DNA of 64,000 bases from CAZCZZ01 sp964503335 (GTDB lineage: Bacteria > Verrucomicrobiota > Kiritimatiellia > CAIVKH01): the NCBI GenBank assembly GCA_964503335.1, contig CAZCZZ010000003.1:1-64000 (forward strand), read 5' to 3'. Below are positions 24,601 to 34,753 of the stretch, in pieces. Each line of letters opens with the position of its first letter. Position 1 is the stretch's first letter. A program made the translations under genes and the position numbers. The notes beneath the pieces were generated by a model, which did no database searches, had not been told where the DNA came from, and was given only the letters and a program-made list of their open reading frames with translations.

Positions 24601-27600
24601 ACGCGCGACTCTGTCGATTGCCACACATCGTGCGAGCCCACGTTGTTGTTGTAGGCTTTGCTCTCTTCCACGATATCATTCAGATCGTCGGATGACTTGT
24701 AATAGATGGTATCCAGCGGTTCGTTAAAACCATACCACCGGTCGTCGTTCCAACCGCCCAGAATGTACGTCAGGTCATAGCTGGAGTCCTGATATCCATT
24801 GTCCCACGGGCGGTTCTTCGGCTCACCGAACGAGATCCCATCTGCGTTGTAAGACTTATCCTGAGTGTCGCACAGGGGGTTCTTGGTGTTGGAGTAACCC
24901 ATCAACAGGATGGCTTGATGCTCGCTGATTCCGGACGCGAGTTCGGGCTGGAAGTGACTACTACTGGCTGCGTCCACCAGGGATGTGGTGACCAGGGTCC
25001 ACTGATTGGACTTGATCCAGTACTCCCACACATCGCTGTGCCGCTCCGCGCCATCGCGACCGCCGATAACCACCAACTTGCGGTTATCCAGCAAGATGTG
25101 CGTGCCCTCGCCGAGGTGAGGATCCTTACCGTCTCGCTGATCCTTGATCTCGTAGCCAGGCACATAGGTCATCGTATGACCCCATCGGGCGGGTGGAAGC
25201 GCGCTGTTTGTGTCGACCTGGACCTTGACCCAATACGGCGCACCGAGTCCGGCATCGTTGGCAAATCCAAGTGCCCAGATGTCGTTGAACGCTCCGTCAA
25301 AGTGGTTGGTTTCGACAGTGGCAGTCTCCCATTCAATGACATAGCTGTCGTAGACCGGGTTCGTCCAAATTACCGCAGAGAAGACTCCGTTCGTTCCTAT
25401 GCCGACACCAAAGCCGTTCGTTTCGGCTGGAGGTAGGACCGGCGGCAGATTCGTGCCGAAGAATTGGAACGCCATGGGTGCATAGGAAGCCCCCGCCGTG
25501 AGATACGAGAAAATGCCATCCCGCGGATTGTCGAACGCGCCTATGGCCAAGTTGGTGCCTGTGCCTGCGCTTACTGCAGCCATGACATCCAGCATCTCAC
25601 GCGAAGACGCGACGGAAGCGAGGTGACCGGCGACTGTGGGATCATCCGGACTTGCGATGGCCTGCGCGTCAAAATAGGCGTCGAGCCATGTGCAACCTGG
25701 GCAATCGATGACCTCAAAACGGTGACGAAGCCTGGACTCCACTTCGCCCCAAGTGTTTGTCAGTGCTGTTCCATCCATCAGGCGATCGCCATCCGTGTCT
25801 TGCAGCACGGGCGATGAAAGCATGGCGTGGTGCTCGTCACCGTCGGAAACGCCGTCGCCATCGCTATCTGTCCGCCACGGGTGCGTGCTCAGCCCAACAA
25901 GTGCGTTTGTGCTCGCGCTACCGTCGAGGGCGAAGCGAACCTTGAATTCGAGGTCGTTCCACAATCCGTCATGATCCGGATCGCCATAGATGGACAAGGG
26001 CTCGAACCGCACGAGCGTGTTGCCGTTGACGGCGATCGGGTCGGCCGGGTGCAGGCCATTGACCACTTCATATCCATCGGGCATTCCATCATCGTCGGTA
26101 TCACTGTCAAACGGATCCGTTGCGTAGTCCCAAACAGGGTATTCCGGGGCATACGGTTTCGTCGCAAACACCCATGTCGCCTGGACAGGTCCATACCACG
26201 AGAAGTTGAAGAGGCTAAACGATCCGGGGTGATTTCCGAATAGGGCATCGCGAACCAGATATTCCTCCAAGTTGCTCAAACCGTCGCCGTCGGCATCTTC
26301 ATTACCATCCGTGGGATCATAAGGATTTAGCGTCGGCTCGCGTATCTGACCCAATGAATTGAGCACTTCGAAACCGTCCGGCATTCCGTCGCCGTCCGTA
26401 TCCCAGTCCGTAGGACCGTCGATCGAGCCGTCGTTGTCCAAGTCGGCTCCGTTCCAGTTCGGGAAGAAGCCGCCATCCTGCACGCCATCGAGGTTACGAT
26501 CCCAGACTTCTTGTCCGTCAAGCAGTCCGTCACCGTCCGTGTCGGGATCCGTCGGGTTGGAGCCGAAGGTCACCACATCGGCGAAGTCATTTAATCCGTC
26601 AGCATCCGTGTCCGCGAGCGTCGGATGCGTTCCGACAAGGAATTCGCCAAGATTGATGAGTCCATCGCCATCGACATCCTCGAAGGCATCCACAGGGTCC
26701 AATGGATTCAATGCATACTCGTACTCCCAACCGTCCGGCATCGCATCCCCATCCGTGTCGCTGGAGATCGCGCTGGTCCAGTTGGTGTCGGCGACATAAT
26801 TCGGGCCGAGGAATTCGTTGGCGTTGCTGAGGCCGTCGCTGTCCGGGTCCTCGTCTGCGCGCGCCGCTTCGATCACGTCGAGCATGGCAACCGTCGACAG
26901 CCCGAACTGGAATTCGAAACCGTCCCACATCGTGTCGCCATCGGAATCGAGCCGGTCCGGTATGCCATCCGCAAGTGCTTCCCGACCCGTCGCGTGGCCG
27001 ACACCGATGGCCTTGTCAGACGGGAATGAGGGAATGTTCGTAATGACCGTCAACGCCGGATCCGCATTGGGCACGGTCACAAGCGGATGCACGACAAGAC
27101 CTTCGAAGCGGTCACCCTCGACCGATACCGGCTTGACGCCGCTTCCGAAGTTGTCCGAACCGGCCAGGTAGCTGCCCACGAACTTGAGACGGGCATACGT
27201 TGCAAACTGGACGATATTTGTATCCAGCGTGGTCAGCGCGATGCTGTTCGACACGCCGTTGTACGAAACTTCGTCTCCATCGAGCATGCCGTCCCCGTCT
27301 GTGTCCGCGGCAAACGGATTCGCCAGGACATTGAACAGGCGGAACACGTCGAACTCAAACAGGTTGCTCAAGCCGTCGGCATCGGGATCGTTGTCACGGT
27401 GGTAAAGGAATACATTGGTATACCCGAGGACTTCGGTGGAATCGCCGACGCGGTCATACTCTTCATCGGAAGTATACAGAACAAACGTCTGCAGATTTGT
27501 GACACCCGCGAAGATGGTGACGGTGCGATTTTCGGACGGCTGGTAACCATTCTTCGCCACCGTTATCCGGTGTTGTCCCGGCAGGAGGCTCGTCAGCACC

Positions 27601-30600
27601 GTTGGGGTGGTCAGGGACGCCGAGGCGGAAACGTCATTCGTCGTAACCGCACTGCCACTGATGAAGATGCTGGCTCCCGTGACGACGTTCCCGTTGACGT
27701 CCGTTGTCCGGATGTCGAGCATGCCTGCGGCTCCACTGACCTCAGCCGCGCTGAACGTAATTCCTACACGACCACCGACAGGCACGATCGCGCGCTTTGG
27801 CGCCACGCGACGCGTTGAGCCTGTGACCACAGGCACTACTTCGTGCGGCCCGGCGGTAAGTGTCAGCAGCGCAGGCGTAAGGTTCGTCACAGCTTGACCA
27901 TCTACGCGGATACTGGAAAGTGAGCTGCCGGTCACGGTCACGAAGAGGCGTCCGGATGCCTGATTGGTCGACAGGGCCAGTATCGTTGTCTCGCCCTCGC
28001 GGATATTTACTTCGGGCAGCGGGTAAAGAACGAGGTTCGTACCGACATACGGCCTGTGATCCCCGGGAGCGACATCGCCGAGCAGGGTGGGACGAACTGC
28101 GTTGGTCAACCAATCGGGACGATTGTTTGTGATCGATGCGGTCACGGATGCCACATAGGTCGTGAACGCTGCGCTGCCGTTAGTCAGGCCATTCCAAACG
28201 CGAGCCATCCGCCCGTCGACAAAGACGGGCAGGTTTGTTGAAGCGGCACCGGGCAAGGCCACGCCAAGCAAGCCACGTCCCCCGCCCCGCTCCAATTCAA
28301 AGTGAACATTGGTGAGGGCGCCCGGTGACAGCAACGACACGACTCCGTTCGTCGTCACCTGGTCACGCAAAGGCACGCCGGGCCGGAAGCCGGAAGCGAA
28401 TGCATACACACCCGTGAACAACTGGCCGTTGTAGAACTCATCGATATGCCCCGAAGAGGTCGCCTTCAGGTAGTAATTGCCCTGCGGGAGCCCCTTCATC
28501 TGGTAGCTACCGTCCGCGGCCGTAAACGAGTCGGCGAAGATCTTTCCGGGATTGATATACTTGTGGCCGAATATTGCATTGGTCACTCCGCCACGCCCGA
28601 GTGCATAGACACGTGCTCCCTGCACGGCCCGGCCGTTGTTGTCTCGGACCCAGCCGCGAATGGTCACGCCTTCGTACACACGGACGTCATCGACCCACCA
28701 ACCCTTGTAGGAATTGTTGAAGTTGTTGATGACGTTGAAGAGGAAACGAACCTGCACATTTGTATAGCCGGCGAACGCGCTGATATCTGCAACGCGGGTT
28801 GCCCAGATCGCGGAAGAAGCATCGTTCGCGTTGGTGATACCGCTCTTTCCAGACAAGGATGGACTGACATTAACCCAATTCGTCGATGTTCCACCGCGCG
28901 CCTGCAGCTGAACGAAGTCCTGCCCGGCTTCGGTCTCAAACCATTCGTTCCATGACACGAACAGGTTGGTGGAAACCACGGCGTTGGTGAGTGCAGGGCT
29001 TTGCAGCGCCATGATGACCGCGCTACCGATGTGATACGTTGCATTGACGTTCGTCTTGGTCGGGTCCAACGCGGCACGGTAAGCCGTGCTTGTTGAGTGG
29101 TCATCAATATAGGCGATCGTATTCGACTTCGGTGACGGTTCCGCCGTTGTCAGGTGCCAGAAGTCGAAAGGTAATGCCGCATTCGGAGCGTAATGCGTCC
29201 AAGCGCTTCGAGTCGTCGAGCTGGCTTCGAACGTTTCGTTCAGGAACACGCGCAGGTTGCTCGCGGCTCCGGTCGGATTCAGTCCGAGTTGATACACATC
29301 GCCGTCGCTTACCAGGCTGTCGTTGCTGTCGGCATCCCTCGGGTTCGACCCGATCTGCAACTCGAATCCGTCATCGAGTCCGTCGCGATCCGTATCCGCA
29401 AGGGCCGGATTTGTGAAATGGGTCAACACTTCGGCGCCATCCAGCACGCCGTCGCCGTCACTGTCCGTGTTCCGCGGGTCGGAGCCGTTCTGGTATTCCT
29501 GAAGGTTGTTGATTCCATCGCCATCGAGATCCGTCAGCGCGTCGCCAGCGACCGTGGGATTCAAGGCGTTGAAGATCTCCCAGCCGTCGGGTATCCCGTC
29601 GCCGTCTGTGTCGGCCTTCGTGGGGTCAGGACTGATGCGATTTGTCGGGCTTCCCGCCTCGCAGAATCCGGCAATATGTGTGAATTGCAGCCACCATTGG
29701 TGCTCTTCACCCGCGGAGGCACCGTCACCATCAATATCTGCTTCAGGCAACTGGTCCTCGTTGCCATCGTTTGATGCGAGGGTACGAACCCGGTCCGTGC
29801 CGTTGTCGAGGGGATCGAGATGCAGGGCCGCCGGGTTCGTGAAGGAAGGATGCGCCGGGTTGTTCGTGGAATAGGTCCACTCCCATCCGTCTTCCATCCC
29901 GTCGCCATCCGTGTCCTTGATGCAAGGCTCTGTGCCGATGGCGACTTCAATGTTGTTGGCCAGGCAGTCCGAATCATTGTCGCCGGCTCCCGTGACAGGG
30001 CCCGCGGACCTCACCACCTGGTTCAGTTCAAACAGTCCGTTCGTGTCGCCCGCCCGCACGCCGAAGCAATAGACCAATCCATTGGCCAGACCAGTTACAT
30101 TGAACGTTGTGACGTTGGTCACCGTTGCGATGAGATTCGAGAACACGGCTGGCTCGTTGCATGTCGGCGTGGTGCCGCAGGCAAACGTTTGTGTGCCTCG
30201 GTAGATCCGATAGATGATAGTAGTCGAGAGATCATCCACCGCGGCGACCCACGACAGGTTGACATTGAGGTTTGTTCCACCCGTAGCCGTGACAAGACCA
30301 CCGAAATTCGGCGGATTGCGATCGCTGACGATGGTATAGGTCAGCACTTCGTCCGCACCGCTCCCGGTGTTCTGGAACGCGATCACGGGAAGATTCTTCG
30401 AGTCCACGACCATATCCGGCTGTGTTGAAACACCCGAGTTCCTCGAAATGCCGGGTGTTGTATCCGACCCGGCGAGTCCTACCCACGTCACGCCGTTGAA
30501 CCGGCGGACAAGGATTGGATTGTTCGCGTTGGTGCCCGATTGCCAGGAAACGATCGGCAGTCCATTCGGCCCGACGTCGATCTTCGGACTACGCGTTCTC

Positions 30601-33600
30601 GTGGTCGAACTGGTCGAGAAGCTGATGCCGGGCGGATTCGTCGACCCACCGAGCTGCGACCACACGCCGCTCTGGAACTTCGAGACGTAAATCTGGTCGT
30701 AGAAATTGCTCCCTACCCCGTTCGGTGTCTGCTCCCAAGCAAGGAAGATCTCACCATTGTCGCCGGCTGCGAGCGACGGCTTGCCCGCGTACGGGGCCAA
30801 ACCCTGGGCTCCGAGGTCGGCCCATGCCGCTCCATTCCACCGACGCACCTGAATCTTCTGTGTGGTCTGTTCTTCCATGGCCACTACGGGGAAGCCGAGG
30901 CTGTCCACGATCATGTCGAAGCTGGCGACGACTGACCCGCTGAGACCCGTTGAGCTCGAACCGTTCAGGCCAACCCAGTTTGCGCCATCGTGAATCGCGA
31001 CATAAACCTTGGTTCCCGTGAGGACATTCTGGCGCCAGCCGACAATGGGGAATCCAAGCGAACGAACCACTTCCATGACGGGGTCTTCGGCATCGTACGT
31101 CTGCACACCGCTTATACCCGTCCCATGCGCGGAGTTGTTCAATTCAACCCAGTCGGAGCCGTCAAACTTCCTCATGTAGATGCGGTCCGGTGTGCTCGTG
31201 TCAAACGCATTCGGTTCCTGCACCCAGGCGACAAAGATGTTCGTTCCGTGGATCGACACAGAAGGATCGCGCGACGGTTCGAGCGAGCGGCTGATACCCG
31301 TCAGGGACGCCGAGTTGCGCATGCCGAACCACTGGTCATCCAACCGCCGCCACGTGTTCAGATCCGACTCATCGCCGTAGGGACCCACCCATTTCTTCAC
31401 GAAAATCTGACGGCTGCCACCATCATCCACATCAGAATAGGCCACGACCGGAAGGTCGTTCGTGTCGAGCGTGACCGAAGGACGATCGCCTTCGGTACGA
31501 CCTTCAATGCCTGTGCCCTTCATAATGACGAGCGCATAATCCTGAGGGCCGTCCGCCACAGCAAAACCGACCACACGGATCGTGTAGGTGCCGATCGGCG
31601 CGTCCTTGATGAGGACCGTCTCCACGTTGTTGTCCTCGTCGCCGAAGGCAAGATTCGCTGACGCGAACTTGCGAGAGTGAACGCCGTCGAGGTCAAACTG
31701 GTTGCCGAAATAGGCTCCACCGCCGGGGGGAAGGATAACGAGGTCCAAGTCGTTCACCAGTTGCTTGGCATTGCCGGGCGTGCCCGCAGGATCTGTCCAG
31801 ACAAGGGCGATCTTCAAGCCACCTTCGTTTGCGCCAACTGTGACCTGCTGCTGGAATGTCTCCCCGGTCGCCAGAGGCGTCGTGTCGTCTTCCTCAAGGA
31901 TCAGAAGTTGGTCCGAGTCGTGAATCTCAGGGCCTTCCACGGCGCGGCGGACGTCCAGCAAGCCAAAGCCCTGGTCGACCTGCGCTGTGAGCTGGCTGTC
32001 GTACGGAAGCTTGTAGAGGACTGAGTTCACCATGCGTGCTCCGACAACAAGCAGGGCTTTCATGACCGCCGGACTGGGTACCACGCCATACGTGTTGGTG
32101 TAGTGCTCAAAAACAAGCGCGGCACCGCCTGCAACAATCGGTGTGGCCATCGACGTGCCGCTCAGGAACGCGAAATTCGTTCCGGAGTTGAGGTTCCCAT
32201 AGCGATAGTCGCGGTTGGGAAGGAATGGATCCAAAAGGTCGTCCGGGAAGGTTTCACGCGATTGGACGGACAGGACATACGAGCCGGGCGCCACGATTTC
32301 AGGTTTGATTCGTACGTCCGTGGTGCTTACTGGACCGCGTGAGCTGAAACTCGAAATCTGCCAATCACTGTCTGTGCCGACATCAGCACCAGGGAGGTTG
32401 TCCGCGTAGCGTGGCTGCTCCACAGAACCGACCGTGATGACGTTCTTTGAGTTGCCGGGTTGTCCAATCGTTCCGGGCACGCCGCCCGTGCCATCGTCTA
32501 CGCCTGCGCCGGCGTTACCCGCCGAGAACAACGTGATCATCGCCTGTTCGCCAGCAGCATTGGTATCGGCGTCAATGACAAGCGAGTCCCAAACCGCAGA
32601 GAGCGTGCCGTATTCAAAAATGCCTGCGTCCGAAGTCCCCCAGCTGTTGTTCTGGATTCGCGCACCCTTGGAATAGGGAATTGAGGTGAGCTCGTTCTGG
32701 TCAAAGCTGTTGAAGTCTTCCAGCACCACCAACTTGGCGCGAGGAGCCACACCGGCGAATTGATTCGTCGTGTACGGGGCGGTGCCGGACCCGGGCGCTG
32801 CCGGGACAGATTGTGAAAGTGCGCCGTTGCCCGCGATGGAGCCGCTGACATGTGTGCCGTGGCCCTCGTTGTCACCGGGAATACCGTCGGAGGTAGCTCC
32901 GCCCGCGCGCGATTCGTAGTACGTGATGCGGGAGTTCAAACCCGTGGACGTGGGCAACGAAGGGTTGTCCGCAAATCCCTGATTCATGAAATCGATACCG
33001 GTGTCGTTGACACTGACGATGACACCCTCGCCCGTCAGGCTCGGATGTAGTCGCTTGAACGAGGTTGCGCGAATCCGGCGGTTTGCCAGGTCGTTCGAAG
33101 GGGTCGGCTTCACCTTGGTCTCGACCCATTGGACAATTTCATTCTTCAGAAGCGCCGGCACTTCACTGGCCGTGCATTCAACGATAACAATTTTACGACC
33201 GTCGACCGTTTGCGACCCCTTGACCGTGACGCCAGCCTGTTCCAGCGATGACAGGTCCTCCACGCCGCGAAACGTCATGAGGTTGAATTCACCCTTCTCA
33301 ATACGCGACTTTGCCTTGTCGGAAGCCTGGTCCGTGAAATAGGCGAGAACGTCCTCGCTCATCTTAAAGTACGGATGGAAAGGTTCGATGTGCTGTATGC
33401 CGGGCAGAGCACGGATCACCGAAATCGTCTCTGCATCCGCCTTCACGGCGTATGCGTTGTTCGGCACGTAGTGCGAGATGGTCGCACCCGCTTGTTCAAG
33501 CGTGGCACGGTCGGCGTCCGATATGGCATGATCAAACTGGACGATATGATTCTGTGTGTCCGGTGAGGCACGGAACTCTTCCGGAACGTCGATGAGCGAT

Positions 33601-34139
33601 GAGGACAGATCGGATACCTCGGTCTCGATGATTGCATTCTGCAGGAGAATCGCCTTGGAGCTTCGGGATCTGAGGGCTGCGACTCCCTTGTCGCTATTCG
33701 TAAGGCGTCCCTTTCCGAGACTGTGCGTCGCGGGCTTCTCAAAGTTCTTCGAGCTTACAGCGGCCTGCTTCGACGCCACACTGGCCGACGTCAGTGTATC
33801 GACACCGTTGATCTTCTCGTAAACAAATGCCTGACCGGAGCTGACCGACTTCAGGATATCCTCCGCAGATGCCGCCTGCAGATGCAGGGTGACCTTCCGG
33901 TCAAGTTTCGGGTCGAGCGCGATACGAAGTCCACCCACGCGGCCGAGTTCGCGGATCACGGCGGAGAGGTAGACATCATCAGCATCAACCCGGTAGCCGG
34001 ATGAAGTCGCCATGACTTGCAGCGGCTTGGTCCCCGGACCTTCGCTGGGCGGGAGAGCCGCGGCAGCAAATACAGTCCCACATATGAGAGCTCCCGCAGC
34101 TAGTGCAAATCGTCGGGATAGATCAGTCCATGTCTTCAC
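21627..34139 (-). CDS. giant subtilase-family surface protein with TSP3 and Kelch repeats
   Basis: A 4170-residue secreted protein. Domain order: signal peptide (1-28); an STN-like secretin/TonB N-terminal domain (about 47-100); a fervidolysin-like propeptide region (about 195-260); an S8 protease with Asp379 (NDTGIDF), His427 (GHGTHVSG) and Ser663 (SGTSMATP); a PPC-like region to about 873; propeller-like LPVVAYSD/IFVKKW repeats (about 900-1270); one fibronectin III domain (to about 1380); DTDGDG thrombospondin-3 calcium repeats (about 1385-1613); a jelly-roll-like domain; a carboxypeptidase regulatory-like domain (about 1823-1906); a PEGA-like segment; more DTDGDG repeats (about 2250-2780); Kelch repeats (about 2985-3700); another jelly roll ending WYIDDIAIL; and a C-terminal beta region. 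The start is GTG 34139 with GAGGTGA upstream. No sorting signal is seen at the C-terminus. Confidence 0.88.
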   Translation of the reverse strand: MKTWTDLSRRFALAAGALICGTVFAAAALPPSEGPGTKPLQVMATSSGYRVDADDVYLSAVIRELGRVGGLRIALDPKLDRKVTLHLQAASAEDILKSVSSGQAFVYEKINGVDTLTSASVASKQAAVSSKNFEKPATHSLGKGRLTNSDKGVAALRSRSSKAILLQNAIIETEVSDLSSSLIDVPEEFRASPDTQNHIVQFDHAISDADRATLEQAGATISHYVPNNAYAVKADAETISVIRALPGIQHIEPFHPYFKMSEDVLAYFTDQASDKAKSRIEKGEFNLMTFRGVEDLSSLEQAGVTVKGSQTVDGRKIVIVECTASEVPALLKNEIVQWVETKVKPTPSNDLANRRIRATSFKRLHPSLTGEGVIVSVNDTGIDFMNQGFADNPSLPTSTGLNSRITYYESRAGGATSDGIPGDNEGHGTHVSGSIAGNGALSQSVPAAPGSGTAPYTTNQFAGVAPRAKLVVLEDFNSFDQNELTSIPYSKGARIQNNSWGTSDAGIFEYGTLSAVWDSLVIDADTNAAGEQAMITLFSAGNAGAGVDDGTGGVPGTIGQPGNSKNVITVGSVEQPRYADNLPGADVGTDSDWQISSFSSRGPVSTTDVRIKPEIVAPGSYVLSVQSRETFPDDLLDPFLPNRDYRYGNLNSGTNFAFLSGTSMATPIVAGGAALVFEHYTNTYGVVPSPAVMKALLVVGARMVNSVLYKLPYDSQLTAQVDQGFGLLDVRRAVEGPEIHDSDQLLILEEDDTTPLATGETFQQQVTVGANEGGLKIALVWTDPAGTPGNAKQLVNDLDLVILPPGGGAYFGNQFDLDGVHSRKFASANLAFGDEDNNVETVLIKDAPIGTYTIRVVGFAVADGPQDYALVIMKGTGIEGRTEGDRPSVTLDTNDLPVVAYSDVDDGGSRQIFVKKWVGPYGDESDLNTWRRLDDQWFGMRNSASLTGISRSLEPSRDPSVSIHGTNIFVAWVQEPNAFDTSTPDRIYMRKFDGSDWVELNNSAHGTGISGVQTYDAEDPVMEVVRSLGFPIVGWRQNVLTGTKVYVAIHDGANWVGLNGSSSTGLSGSVVASFDMIVDSLGFPVVAMEEQTTQKIQVRRWNGAAWADLGAQGLAPYAGKPSLAAGDNGEIFLAWEQTPNGVGSNFYDQIYVSKFQSGVWSQLGGSTNPPGISFSTSSTTRTRSPKIDVGPNGLPIVSWQSGTNANNPILVRRFNGVTWVGLAGSDTTPGISRNSGVSTQPDMVVDSKNLPVIAFQNTGSGADEVLTYTIVSDRNPPNFGGLVTATGGTNLNVNLSWVAAVDDLSTTIIYRIYRGTQTFACGTTPTCNEPAVFSNLIATVTNVTTFNVTGLANGLVYCFGVRAGDTNGLFELNQVVRSAGPVTGAGDNDSDCLANNIEVAIGTEPCIKDTDGDGMEDGWEWTYSTNNPAHPSFTNPAALHLDPLDNGTDRVRTLASNDGNEDQLPEADIDGDGASAGEEHQWWLQFTHIAGFCEAGSPTNRISPDPTKADTDGDGIPDGWEIFNALNPTVAGDALTDLDGDGINNLQEYQNGSDPRNTDSDGDGVLDGAEVLTHFTNPALADTDRDGLDDGFELQIGSNPRDADSNDSLVSDGDVYQLGLNPTGAASNLRVFLNETFEASSTTRSAWTHYAPNAALPFDFWHLTTAEPSPKSNTIAYIDDHSTSTAYRAALDPTKTNVNATYHIGSAVIMALQSPALTNAVVSTNLFVSWNEWFETEAGQDFVQLQARGGTSTNWVNVSPSLSGKSGITNANDASSAIWATRVADISAFAGYTNVQVRFLFNVINNFNNSYKGWWVDDVRVYEGVTIRGWVRDNNGRAVQGARVYALGRGGVTNAIFGHKYINPGKIFADSFTAADGSYQMKGLPQGNYYLKATSSGHIDEFYNGQLFTGVYAFASGFRPGVPLRDQVTTNGVVSLLSPGALTNVHFELERGGGRGLLGVALPGAASTNLPVFVDGRMARVWNGLTNGSAAFTTYVASVTASITNNRPDWLTNAVRPTLLGDVAPGDHRPYVGTNLVLYPLPEVNIREGETTILALSTNQASGRLFVTVTGSSLSSIRVDGQAVTNLTPALLTLTAGPHEVVPVVTGSTRRVAPKRAIVPVGGRVGITFSAAEVSGAAGMLDIRTTDVNGNVVTGASIFISGSAVTTNDVSASASLTTPTVLTSLLPGQHRITVAKNGYQPSENRTVTIFAGVTNLQTFVLYTSDEEYDRVGDSTEVLGYTNVFLYHRDNDPDADGLSNLFEFDVFRLFNVLANPFAADTDGDGMLDGDEVSYNGVSNSIALTTLDTNIVQFATYARLKFVGSYLAGSDNFGSGVKPVSVEGDRFEGLVVHPLVTVPNADPALTVITNIPSFPSDKAIGVGHATGREALADGIPDRLDSDGDTMWDGFEFQFGLSTVAMLDVIEAARADEDPDSDGLSNANEFLGPNYVADTNWTSAISSDTDGDAMPDGWEYEYALNPLDPVDAFEDVDGDGLINLGEFLVGTHPTLADTDADGLNDFADVVTFGSNPTDPDTDGDGLLDGQEVWDRNLDGVQDGGFFPNWNGADLDNDGSIDGPTDWDTDGDGMPDGFEVLNSLGQIREPTLNPYDPTDGNEDADGDGLSNLEEYLVRDALFGNHPGSFSLFNFSWYGPVQATWVFATKPYAPEYPVWDYATDPFDSDTDDDGMPDGYEVVNGLHPADPIAVNGNTLVRFEPLSIYGDPDHDGLWNDLEFKVRFALDGSASTNALVGLSTHPWRTDSDGDGVSDGDEHHAMLSSPVLQDTDGDRLMDGTALTNTWGEVESRLRHRFEVIDCPGCTWLDAYFDAQAIASPDDPTVAGHLASVASSREMLDVMAAVSAGTGTNLAIGAFDNPRDGIFSYLTAGASYAPMAFQFFGTNLPPVLPPAETNGFGVGIGTNGVFSAVIWTNPVYDSYVIEWETATVETNHFDGAFNDIWALGFANDAGLGAPYWVKVQVDTNSALPPARWGHTMTYVPGYEIKDQRDGKDPHLGEGTHILLDNRKLVVIGGRDGAERHSDVWEYWIKSNQWTLVTTSLVDAASSSHFQPELASGISEHQAILLMGYSNTKNPLCDTQDKSYNADGISFGEPKNRPWDNGYQDSSYDLTYILGGWNDDRWYGFNEPLDTIYYKSSDDLNDIVEESKAYNNNVGSHDVWQSTESRVSVVISNGASAGTTDNRSRTYADLSVKFEERTSLEDGGSNERVPLGRAGSGLVPVMVATTENLRVSTFATNVATAIRIDKFPFKFPCDRLVLAELVIEVTDAPTNDLDLFIRSEFNQGLENPASEQYQWDEEEQSVPTGSPLERAAGRSFVSTNSTQFTIPAGFTGELPIDVTVVLQEVILSPAWEGRAVGFVITNDVAETESALMKENSAFLRITHNPSYRVPPQWHVGTRLQTGEVEVPSQRKSFGMVYDYVNERIVVFGGMNGRQVFGETYEGVPIFGEEDEEIPLGQAISDNNDVRKVRLVRWIRNFPEVAPSPRWGHSMVYDDVNERIVLFGGFDKDNQPLNDLWAYYVGTPVTNSVVDTNGVTNVTVDVSASRWEEIVDFQDNQRPSPRGGAGMVFAGGHFYERGAGESYRTGKRDKIVIFGGTDGKTYFNDTWYYDEEEDHQDIVTTNKSRWVLADPGGEQSQGPDPRAFATMVYAQNGGLSPDLLGLGTFARIDADSVRRASATVYLFGGRRGTLPTAKDSDRDLVDDGQEFELGGVAAGRDPRVNALYNSSNGVETVPYSIKKLGTWQGALPIPRRPAVADLEALSYQERLHGFRMGSGYGKNYMPWQGYPLETTHTNEYYNIGDETQFPVEEPNSNRFVYITGVDAYSADWTNMWFHRHGVGDPQDNRDVWQLGRPDNSAVGTNGAPPYAYSGRWVYGTDLDGSYPNNALMELYSPIFDLKLPSLTSTDTNNLNSFFLLFHEWVDLADPNDVIKVDIVRPSTPADIATRVAGLDRPDIPILPPRNNQANTHGKWRRVVTPIEIAGNQSNLYLRFTMQTDTNGVAGGWYIDDIAILQGNEIHGSNGLGQVELLGENFNNNVQATTTANGGLFDFGFLPLGNYQIVSAGLTNGPFVLAGPELDVDVQPFAPPEFTAVAGTLPVVITWTAEDMIAYRVDRTTNLMGGVWTPIGVVTGGVSPTASFTDIFATVETYYRVAATNLP

Positions 34140-34193
34140 GGGTCACCTCACCATCAGTGTGTAAATGAGTCAGCAGCAACAACCAAAAGAAGC

Positions 34194-34631
34194 CTAGGGT
34201 TGCACTGCGCCTTCAACGCCGACCGCTTTCAATTCGTTCACAATCGCCTGCTCAGTCGCTCGCAGGCTCTCTAAATTCCGGAACAGTTCCGTACGCTTTG
34301 CGTCCAATTCCTTGAGCTTGGGATTCAACTTCATCCGGAGCTGAAGTTCCTTCCGCTTCTCGATCAACTGCTTTTCAAGGACCACGACTTCGTCCTTGAG
34401 CTTCTTGGTGTCAGGATCGGAATACTCTATTTCATTCTGCTGCCTGAGGATTTCCTGGCTTTGTTCTCCGAGGGACGTCTGTGCTGCCGACAAGTCGGAC
34501 CGCACCTTCACGAGTTCCGCATCAAGCCTCGCCACCTTCTCTTCCGCGGTCTCAGCCCATACCGAAGCGTTGTACGTGAAAAGACTTAGTGCAAATACGA
34601 GCAGGAGACGGAGGCGGGCGGTGGTCACCAT
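34194..34631 (-). CDS. secreted coiled-coil protein
   Basis: A 145-residue exported protein: a signal peptide (about 1-26, LLLVFALSLFTYNASVWAET) followed by an almost continuous heptad coiled coil rich in Glu, Lys, Gln and Leu. A short break occurs at YSDPDTKK. No enzymatic motif. It has its own promoter and lies 54 bases upstream of the giant subtilase in the same direction, so the two are likely co-transcribed. It could be a periplasmic spacer or chaperone-like partner, but that is inference from position. Confidence 0.75.
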   Translation of the reverse strand: MVTTARLRLLLVFALSLFTYNASVWAETAEEKVARLDAELVKVRSDLSAAQTSLGEQSQEILRQQNEIEYSDPDTKKLKDEVVVLEKQLIEKRKELQLRMKLNPKLKELDAKRTELFRNLESLRATEQAIVNELKAVGVEGAVQP

Positions 34632-34687
34632 AGAGTCGATCCTTGGAGTTGGCGCAAGTGACGATACACGACGAACATGCCTTTCAT

Positions 34688-34716
34688 GGTATAGGAGTGT
34701 GATTACCCCATTGCAA
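34688..34716 (-). promoter_or_regulatory. predicted promoter for the coiled-coil/giant subtilase unit
   Basis: On the minus strand TTGCAA (34716-34711) and TATACC (34693-34688) are separated by 17 bases, about 60 bases upstream of the coiled-coil gene start and beyond the stop of the WD40 gene. Confidence 0.5.
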
Positions 34717-34753
34717 TCGATAAATTCAATACGGCCACCTTATTGAGGCCGCG

